Assembly: GCF_037042905.1 (NCBI RefSeq)
Contig: NC_087252.1
Span: forward strand, 16,395,201-16,459,200
Reading direction: 5' to 3'
Source: Lytechinus pictus
Lineage: Eukaryota; Echinodermata; Echinoidea; Temnopleuroida; Toxopneustidae
DNA: 64,000 nucleotides
The position numbers were made by a program, and so were the translations under genes. Positions 56,434 to 64,000 of this stretch are shown in pieces. How positions within the stretch are numbered: the first letter of the stretch is position 1; each line of letters starts with the position of its first letter. The notes beneath the pieces are model-generated. The model had not been told where the DNA came from. It worked only from the letters and a program-made list of their open reading frames with translations, and did not search any database.

Positions 56434-59400
56434 GTAAGTTCATTTTTTTTTCATGAAGTTGGAAAATTGGATTTTACTTTTAGAATTGTCTAACGACTTT
56501 AGAATTTAGATCAAGATTCAGTTCGAAATCAAAGTGTTAGCGTTGAACTTGCAGTGAAAACAGTGACAAAGTCTTTGATTGTGTGATGTTATTTTATTTT
56601 AATACAAAAAACTCTTGACTTTCTACAGACTAAATAACATCTAGATGAGTAGATCTAATTTAGATCTTGTCCCAATTACATCGGGATGAGCCTTGATGGC
56701 TCATATATTGCAATATAGCTAGGGCCTATGGTTCTTGTGTGATTTGTGTTTTTCAGAATTCAGCCTGGGGCCGCGGAATGGTTTTGAAAGTGGGGGGGGG
56801 GGGGGCTGACCATGCAAAAAATTGTAATCATATGGTAATTTTTACGTTTTTGTACACGGTGTTGGAAAAAAGTGTGGGGGCTTCAACCGCAGCCCCCCGC
56901 CCCCGTTTCTGCGGCCCCTGATATTTCACCCTTCGCTCTTTTTCTTGGTCTTGAAAAATTTTGGGACTTGCAAACGCCCCATCTGTAAACGCCACTGGGT
57001 CGAATCAGGGCCATCGCTAAAGGGGGGTGTGGGGGTACGACATCCCCCACTACTCTGTATATCTGCGCCCCCATAGAGAAGAAAGAAAGAAAAGAGAAAG
57101 GAAAGAAAAATTATAAACTGTCAGGTGACTCAGGTCACAGGATTGTTCCAACTGCCTCATGCCCCCCCCCCCCCCCCGTTTCTGCAGCCCCTGCCGTAGA
57201 GCTAGATGTGAATGAAATTTTGAATTTGTAATTGCACTTCATATTCACCGGGCGTGGATCCAGAATTGAAATTTTATGAGGTGCTACAGGATCCAGGATT
57301 TTTAAAAAGGGGTGGCACATTTTACCCATTGGAAATTTGACAAGCAAAAGGTCACCTAAATTTGAGGTCGATATTTAAGTTGTCAGCCAGAAAATTAACA
57401 TGCAAAAAAAAGGTTTTCACCTAGATTCTATATTTACTGTCAATTTGTCACTTTTATTTTTCCTTTTTCATTTTATTGTTTGATACAGATTTTGGAAGAA
57501 GCCCTTTCAGAGACCACAGCCCTAGATTCACCAGTCTCTGGATTCGAATCTTTTGATGAACCAGGATGCAGCCACTGGTCTACAGCTTCAGAGAATGAGG
57601 AAAGCTTGACAACTGAGCTGACTGTACCAAGTGTTGAGTGTGAGACGGATTTACTTGATGAACCAGCTTGCAGCTACTGGATTACAAAGGAGGTAAATAA
57701 ACAATGATTTGACACTTTACATCTAGCTGATATTCATTTCAGACATCTCTAGAGCTATTGGTCTATTGGTAAACTCATTTTTTACACTTGCAGCACAGAT
57801 CCAGACTTTTACGGGGTGTGGTCTTTTCATTCAAATTTTATGGGGTATACCCACACCATCCCCCGAGATTTGCACCTGAAATAGAGTAAATGAATGACTG
57901 TCCTTCCTGCTCTTTACACTTGTCAATCAAATTATACATGTCTCTGATGCCCTCTTCCTATGTTTTTTTTTTACTTGCCTCTAGATCTAGTCATTTGTTT
58001 CCTGTAGACTTCTTTTTGTGTCTTCTTTTTCTTTTCTTATTCCCGGAGTGTTTCTTTTTTTAATCCTTTGTCTTTTTTGTTTTCTATTCTCATAAATTAT
58101 GTGGCAGTGGTGTAATGAGCTAATAATGGTGAATGGTGTTGTGGGGAAAATTTAAAAGGTTGTGAGCAAGCAAAAAATTGACAATTTTTATTGCAAATAT
58201 CTGTTTAGTGATAGATTTTGACATAATTCAGAGAATATTATATTTCACCCCTCTATTTTTCCTTTCTTTTTTTCTTGGTTGTGAATTTTTTTTTTTGGGG
58301 GGGGATCAAGTGCCCCAGTCCCTCCCATCTGTACGCCACTGTTCCTTGGTATAATCTAACTTTCGTTTAATATTTTCTTGTTCGATTATCTACCTTCCTT
58401 AGTGATGTTCCCTCAGTTATACACATTCTGGCAATCAATCCTTGATTTTTTAAATTTTTGTTATGATGTATAATTGTTATATTTTCATTGACATTGGTTT
58501 TACATTGATTATGAAACCTTGTATCGTGTGTTTTAGAGGAATTTGGTAAATGCTTTGCATGCCCTTTTCATTGATTTTCTGGGTATTGATGATATGATTT
58601 TTTTTGGTAATTGTCATTGATTTGTTTTTTCATATTTATTATGTTATGCTATGCAATAATTTCATTTGTCAAAATTTGTTATTTGGCTTCTTGCTGCAAT
58701 TAATTATTGTTATGTAAATGTCATGATCATATAGTTTTGAATTTCAATTATTATTATTTCAATGATTTTCATATGTGAATACGCAAAATTGAAAATTAAA
58801 TAATCATGATTTATATCTACTTTTCAAAATTGTTTGAATTTTTAGGAGTATGTAGCTCCAATTCACATGCAACTTGAGACCAATGTCGGACAACTTGCAA
58901 AGTCTTCTGATGCAAAGAATTACAGAACAAAAAGTAAGTTGGAATTTATTGGTTTTATTTATCTTCTAAATGCCAGTGAGTTTCAAAATGAAGTAATAGG
59001 CTGTCAATATAATATTTTCATTTTTATTCTGTTATTGATATAAAATTTGGAATTTTGCATTAGCAGAACACAAAAAGTCCTGTCAAATATGTATATTTAT
59101 TTCTTTGTCATGCTGGATTCTGCTCGGGGGCGGGAGGGGGGGGGGGTCAGCGTGAAGTTTCTGCTAAGGTGAGGGGGGCAGGAGAATAATGGCCCAAAAT
59201 TTCACAATTTTTAATTTTTAAATGATGTGGGGCAGGCATGGCAGCTCTTCACCCACCTCTCTCAGTGGGTAATTGTCCAGGTGGCCTGGAGATACTTAAG
59301 GGTTCAGTTTGGCTGGATAAAGACAAAAGATACAAACTATTTTTATTAATTATCTTTTGTTGTCTTTTGCAGGTACCCAGGTTAAAATGACCAAGACAGT

Positions 59401-61133
59401 GACAGTGAAGGATATGGGCACTCAATATGTACCTCCTCAAGTTACAGATGCATCAAGAACCAAAGGGACTGTATGCAACTTTCTTGAAGAAGAAAAGGCA
59501 ATGCAAGATGAAGACAAGGCTGCGCAAGAGAAGGCAGAGAAAGAGAGGGCTGAAAAAAAGAAAGCAGAAGAAAAGGAAAATGAAGAAGAGATGATGGAAG
59601 TAGACGATTTGGTTGATGAGACATCATCAGATAAGAAGAAGAAAGAGTCATCTGACTACAAGCCGGAATCTTCATCGTCTTCGGAATATCTGAGCACTCC
59701 CCAGAAACCCCGTAAAAGGCTATGCAAATCGTAAGTGTGTTACATGTCCAATTTATGTTACATTTTTTAGTGTCAATATACATGTAGATGAGCAAATGAA
59801 ATTGTTGTTATAGTCATTATCTTTTTATTTATTTTTTTGTCATTTTATTTTCAGGCGTGTTGGAAGATCCCCTGCAGTGGTAATGCAACCTGGTGTTCGT
59901 GCCCGTCCACAGGATGAAAGAAAGTACCTTATCTTTGAGGGAAATCTTATGGAGCTGCTGAGGCTTTGTCAAGAATGCAGATCAGGCAATTTAGTCCAGA
60001 CAAAGCGGGAAATCGGGACGATGCTGGTTATAACAACTGAGTGCCTGACGTGTGGAAGTACCAGGAAATGGGAGAGCCAGCCATACTTTGAGAGAAGGCC
60101 TGCTGGGAATGTTCTTTTGGCAGCTTCTCTCCTGTTAGCTGGTGGAAGTTGGGCCAAGATGGAACAAGTACTAGGTCACCTGAAGGTGGCCTGCATTGCA
60201 GAACAAACTTTCTATGGTATACAAAAGACCATACTGCAGCCTGCCATTGAGAAGAAGTGGGCTGTTGAACAGATGAAGGTCATTGAAAGACTACAAAGGG
60301 CAGGCAAACCATTGACCATCGCAGGAGATGGTCGGGCAGATAGTCCAGGACATTCTGCCAAGTATGGAGTATACACTGGACTGGATCCAAGCATTAACAA
60401 GATTGTTGACTTGGAGCTAGTTCAGGTATGCAATATTTATGACATTAAAAATCAACATTTTTGAAATATTTTTTCAGTTTGAAGTTCTTCTCATTGGTAT
60501 CAGAGATCAACATAAATTTCTCCTACTACAGTGCATTCCAGGGAAAGAACACTAAATTTTGAGAGTTTGTATTCAAAATTGCCTAATTACTTGATAGATT
60601 TTTAAAATTTAATTTGAAAGAGTATATTTTTTCCAGCAATACTAAACCTATATTTGTGCTGTTGTAAATCATTAGTAAGCTGCCATGATTGACAAAAGAC
60701 TACTTGAAGTATAAAAATGCATGGGTTGCTTATGCATGAACTCGATACAAGGTAATTTTTACACTGTCTTTTTAAAAGTCCAAGTGCTCAATCATATATG
60801 ACAATATAGGTATAACTAGAGAAGTTCCAATTAAAATGAGTGTGAGTTTCTCTTAATAGCAATAAAAGTATTACGGGCACATTATTTTAAGGATACATGT
60901 CTCAACATGTATGATTACTGAATGTGTGCATTGTTTTATTTATTTCAGAGCAATGAGGTAAAATCTAGTTACCACATGGAGCTTGAGGGCTACAGAAGAT
61001 TCGAAGGATTTCTGGCCAATAATGGTTTAGAGATGGGGAAACTGATCACAGACAGACATCGGGGGCTCGCTAAGTATGTGAGGCTAAACTCGCCTGCAGT
61101 ACTCCACACCTACGATGTCTGGCATCTCGCAAA
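56095..61133 (+). CDS. THAP-domain protein with DDE-transposase-like core, six exons, 3' end not seen
   Basis: Exons 56095-56433, 57489-57692, 58846-58933, 59373-59730, 59855-60425 and 60949-61133 have GT..AG borders and phases that join without a stop into at least 581 residues. Residues 1-90 are a THAP finger: C5, C10, C54, H57 and AVPTI at 84-88. Residues 114-181 hold two DEPxCSxW repeats. About 250-320 is an EK/ED-rich, probably coiled and disordered linker. C368/C371 and C393/C396 form a zinc ribbon. The core has GDGRADSPGHSAKYG (D488), ITDRH (D555) and YDVWHLAK (D576, H579), a DDE-like order known from Kolobok-type transposases that also carry THAP fingers. The last catalytic Glu would lie further downstream. 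It may be a live or captured transposase; the exon structure favours host-like maintenance. The Kolobok assignment is from memory of motif style and is moderate. Confidence 0.7.
56763..56921 (+). mobile_element. hAT-like MITE copy in intron 1
   Basis: GGGGCCGCGGAATGG, G run, then TTTTTACGTTTTTGTACACGG and TTTCTGCGGCCCCTG. Same family as 13691-13851. Further end fragments of such elements (CAGGGCCATCGCTA near 57007; TTTCTGCAGCCCCTG near 57179) follow in the same intron. Confidence 0.6.
57489..57692 (+). CDS. THAP gene exon 2
   Basis: Acceptor TTTGATACAG ends at 57488, donor GTAAAT at 57693; 68 codons, phase 0 on both sides. Acidic, with SFDEPGCSHW and LLDEPACSYW repeats. Confidence 0.75.
58846..58933 (+). 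CDS. THAP gene exon 3
   Basis: Acceptor TGAATTTTTAG, donor GTAAGT at 58934. 29 codons plus one base; EYVAPIHMQLETNVGQLAK. Too short to be listed by simple ORF calling; supported by phase agreement with both neighbours. Confidence 0.7.
59373..59730 (+). CDS. THAP gene exon 4: charged linker
   Basis: Acceptor GTCTTTTGCAG, donor GTAAGTG at 59731. The split codon AGT joins exon 3. Starts STQVKMTKTVTVKDMGTQY, then a long E/K/A stretch (coiled-coil-like), then serine-rich SSSSSEYLSTP and a basic KPRKRLCKS. Confidence 0.75.
59855..60425 (+). CDS. THAP gene exon 5: zinc ribbon and first catalytic Asp
   Basis: Acceptor CATTTTATTTTCAG, donor GTATGC at 60426. Contains LCQECRSGN, ECLTCGSTRKW and AGDGRADSPGHSAKYGVYTG. 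190 codons without a stop. Confidence 0.85.
60949..61133 (+). CDS. THAP gene exon 6: second catalytic Asp
   Basis: Acceptor TTATTTATTTCAG; likely donor GTATATG at 61134, since the family-like YDVWHLAK motif is followed by hydrophobic junk in frame. Contains KLITDRHRGLAKYV. Downstream exons were not found before 64000. Confidence 0.7.
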
Positions 61134-61769
61134 GTATATGTTTGTTTTAGCTGTTTTAGTTTTCATATCTGTACGCTGTGTATGCATTCACAGTGAAATA
61201 TAAGTGTATTATTTTACATGAAAATGTTACATGAATCTTTTCCCAAATTATATATTTTGGGTGGAAAATCAGGAGGTATTCTTTGTTGTGTTGTCAAATT
61301 TGATTTGTATGAATGTAATGCATGAATACAATGAATGAATCAGATATCCCTGAAGGTACATGTATGATCCCACACTAGTTGCAATTAAGTTAATTCCAAA
61401 ATACCTCACCAATAAAAGTAACAATGATGGACATGAAAAGTTTTATATAAAGAATTATCATGAAGCTTTTTAAGGAGGAATTTGCACTAAATTTTACAAA
61501 GTTCACTGCATCTGATTATGAATTCATGGACAACTGGATTCTCACTGCATTCATGGGTTACTTTTTCAAAATTTTCACAATTAAAATTATACATGACAGG
61601 AAAGCATACTTACTGTCCAATTATGAATGCATACAACATAAATTTATTTTTCAACTTCTTTTATAGAAGAAGATAATTTTTCCGGTCATATATAGAAGTC
61701 CTATATTCCTGACATTTTTATTCATTAGATTGGCAACTGTTGAGGTGTATTTTCTTCCTGACTCATATA
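61134..61769. other. Probable intron; no coding seen
   Basis: AT-rich. A 68-aa frame at 61460-61666 has no recognised motif and no supported splice borders. The remaining C-terminus of the transposase-like protein is expected downstream. Confidence 0.45.
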
Positions 61770-62339
61770 TATATATGGGTCAATCCACGTCAAATCAACC
61801 AATTTTTAGACAATTTGTCACCCGACCCCCTTCGATTTTCTTTAAACTCGCACCAAATGTTCCCCCAAGTGTCTGACGGAAAAAAATGAAATATTTTGCC
61901 CCAAGGTCAAACGGTTGCTAAGTTATGGCCTCCCTTAGCAACCAATGTCTGGTCAAACAATAAAGTTTAAATAAAATTAGCTATTTTTGATTGACTGCTG
62001 GAGCCAAGTTTGATGACGCAGTGTTCTAATTTTCTGTAAATTGGAAGAACTTTATAGTCTTAACACACACAATATAATTAGACGTGGATCTGACCAGCCG
62101 TTATTGCGCACAAGGTCGCCGAACATGGTGTTAAGCGTCCAAGTCAATGTTTTTGGGTGCATGTTTGGAGGCTCATAACTTCCAAATTCAATTAGCTTAG
62201 AACCCAATATTATGCATATTTGAAGACTATGACTTGCTCAACAGACCTACAAAAAATTGGCCCTACCATGCGTGTCAATTTCTTGTAGGGCGCCCTCAAA
62301 GTTGGATTTTTTCTAAAAGTTGCCAAGTTCAAGGTCACA
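61770..62339. repeat. Dispersed repeat fragment
   Basis: Starts ATGGGTCAATCCACGTCAAA then TCAACCAATTTT, followed by GGTCAAACGGTTGCTAAG. Composition and the start motif suggest a dispersed repeat; only one copy is in the window. Confidence 0.45.
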
Positions 62340-63655
62340 AATCACCCCTCGTCCCATCCAAGTGCGACCCCAATTTCTGTATACTGATAGACATTTACCT
62401 ATATTTTCATGGGATACTTAAAATTTTTTGTGACCGAAATGTTTAATAGCTGGTTTACGCATTCGAAAATGGTCGTAAACACCCCAAAATCGATGTAAAA
62501 CGACACGTACAAGTTTTCAGCACATTTCAAATTAGGATAAATCCAAAATGAAAAGGGAGCAATCACTGGTATTGTCTGTAATGGTAGTCTGTAATGAGTA
62601 CTAAAAGGATATGCATCACAAATAGTTTGTCTTATTTGCAATGACCTTGAAAAACACAGCTGAAAATCATCAAAAACAATAAATCGGGTCAATTTTCCGT
62701 AATGATAGGGCGTTAAAATGTGTTTACACCCACTTTCACTTGTTGGTCATTTCAATACTAATGGTGACTTTAAGCTGATTGCAAATCATGTTCGTTTCTG
62801 GTTCTATTTTAAGCTCCAAATAATATATAAAGTCATATCTTTATCTTTTGACCTTGACATTGATCTAAAAATAGCTATAAATGCCCTAACATTAGCATAT
62901 TCACAACACGTGAGCTTTACAACACATTTCAAAATTGATTTTCTCACAGACTGAATGCTTGATCATATGGATATTTGCAGTATTGGTAGTCCATAATGAG
63001 TACTTTGAAGATATAGTATTAATTATTTGTTCTTACATGACAATGACCTTGAAAATACAGCTGAAATCCACACAAAAATTCAATAATCCGCCGATATCCC
63101 ATTATTATAGGTTGTTTACACCCACTTTCACTTGTGTGTCATTTCAATACTAATGGTGACTTTAAGCTGATAATTGCAAATCATGTTCCTTTCTGGTTAT
63201 ATTTTAAGCTCCAAATAATATATAAAGTCATATCTTTATCTTTTGACCTTGACATTGATCTAAAAATAGCTATAAATGCCCTAACATTAGCATATTCACA
63301 ACATGTGAGCTTTACAACACATTTCAAAATTGATTTTCTCACAGACTAAATGCCTGATCATATGGATATTTGCAGTATTGGTAGTCCATAATGAGTACTT
63401 GGAAGATATAGTATTAATTAATTGTTCTTACATGACAATGACCTTGAAAATACAGCTGAAATCCACACAAAAATTCAATAATCCGCCGATATCCCATTAT
63501 TATAGGTTGTTTACACCCACTTTCACTTGTGTGTCATTTCAATACTAATGGTGACTTTAAGCCGATAATTGCAAATCGTGTTCCTTTCTGGTTCTATTTT
63601 AGGCTCCAAATAATACATAAAGTCATATCTTTATCTTTTGACCTTGACATTCGTA
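62340..63655 (+). repeat. ~395-bp tandem satellite, 3+ units
   Basis: ACACCCACTTTCACTTG starts near 62727, 63118 and 63512; the long block with TTTTGACCTTGACATTGATC and CACAACA(C/T)GTGAGCTTTAC repeats almost unchanged between units 2 and 3 (offset 395-396). A more diverged unit precedes (about 62340-62722). Confidence 0.92.
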
Positions 63656-64000
63656 TTTTGCCCATTTCTTGGAAAATTCTACATTTTTGGAGCCCCATTG
63701 AAGGGAAAAGACGTTTCTGCTTTGCAGTAAAGGCACTTTTACTGTTGTTTAACCACTTCAGGGATAACAGAGTAGAGTTTTCTCTATCTGCTACATATAA
63801 AGAAGTGCTGGTACAGCAAAGCCTATCCCCTCTGGGGACTGCCAAAGTTACCCACCCTTTTTACGTATTTTATCCATTTACGGGAAAATATGCTAATCTG
63901 GAGCCCCGATTGAGGCAAAAAACGTTTTTGATATGGAATAAAGCCACTTTCATTCTTTTGAAACTCCATGGAGATAAAAGAGTAGAGTTTCCTCTATCTG
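63656..64000 (+). repeat. ~210-bp diverged tandem units
   Basis: GGAGCCCCATTGAAGGGAAA ... AGAGTAGAGTTTTCTCTATCTG (ending 63790) is repeated as GGAGCCCCGATTGAGGCAAA ... AGAGTAGAGTTTCCTCTATCTG (ending 64000). Continues beyond the window. Confidence 0.75.

Noticed and set aside
61460..61666. 68-aa frame as the next exon of the THAP gene
   Set aside because: No acceptor with a matching phase and no transposase-like motif; AT-rich.
62718..63548. Repeated 70-78-aa frames
   Set aside because: Shadows of the 395-bp satellite; the same frame recurs in each unit with no start context or splice support.

Overview
The window is nuclear DNA from an animal. There are no bacterial-style operons; coding sequence is split into exons with GT..AG borders and lies in a sea of transposons, minisatellites and poly-G/poly-C runs. 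The repeat style (TCTCGCC-ended repeats, AATAAT-tailed LINE 3' ends with a GCGCT motif, tRNA-derived SINE, G-run-ended inverted-repeat elements) fits a marine invertebrate. I favour an echinoderm such as a sea urchin, but this is an inference from repeat style, not a species call.

Two split host-like genes can be supported, both on the + strand. (1) Three phase-0 exons at 37454-37606, 45871-45978 and 48924-49094 read through as a 143-residue HINT-family (histidine triad) protein. Its HxHxH motif has become YLKFH, so it looks like a catalytically dead relative, or a pseudogene with an open frame. (2) Six exons from 56095 to 61133 join in consistent phases into at least 581 residues: an N-terminal THAP zinc finger, an acidic linker, a CxxC...CxxC zinc ribbon and a DDE-transposase-like core with two of its acidic residues visible. 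It resembles a Kolobok-type THAP transposase or a domesticated derivative. Its 3' end is not seen.

Layout. 1-4439: LTR retrotransposon on the minus strand with apparently identical LTRs; it keeps one ORF with an integrase-type HHCC finger and an Arg/Asp/Ser-rich tail and has no visible reverse transcriptase. 4440-5325: TAG microsatellite. 5600-10208: nested inverted-repeat element carrying an unrecognised ORF family and a truncated L1-like LINE. 10209-15020: mostly unrecognised, with an OTU-like exon fragment. 15021-17967: 556-bp tandem array rich in nuclear-receptor-type half sites, interrupted at its right end by a nearly complete CR1/Jockey-group LINE (17968-20815). 20960-24400: decayed LINE, a MITE and inverted copies of the 556-bp family. 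24883-26545: C-rich minisatellite and pyrimidine tract. 27184-33126: L1-like LINE broken by a hAT element, enclosed by inverted repeats. 33185-35721: 3' end of an L2/CR1-like LINE broken by two inverted-repeat insertions. 37454-49094: HINT-like gene, whose introns hold several inverted-repeat elements, a 110-bp satellite and a mariner-type MITE. 50274-52790: two AGGTCA-rich repeat families. 54166-55902: inverted-repeat element with an exact 125-bp array. 56095-61133: THAP/transposase gene. 61770-64000: further tandem repeats.

There is no operon-like cooperation. The recurrent theme is nested insertion, which gives a relative order for many events. All functional statements are from reading motifs by eye; no database search was possible.
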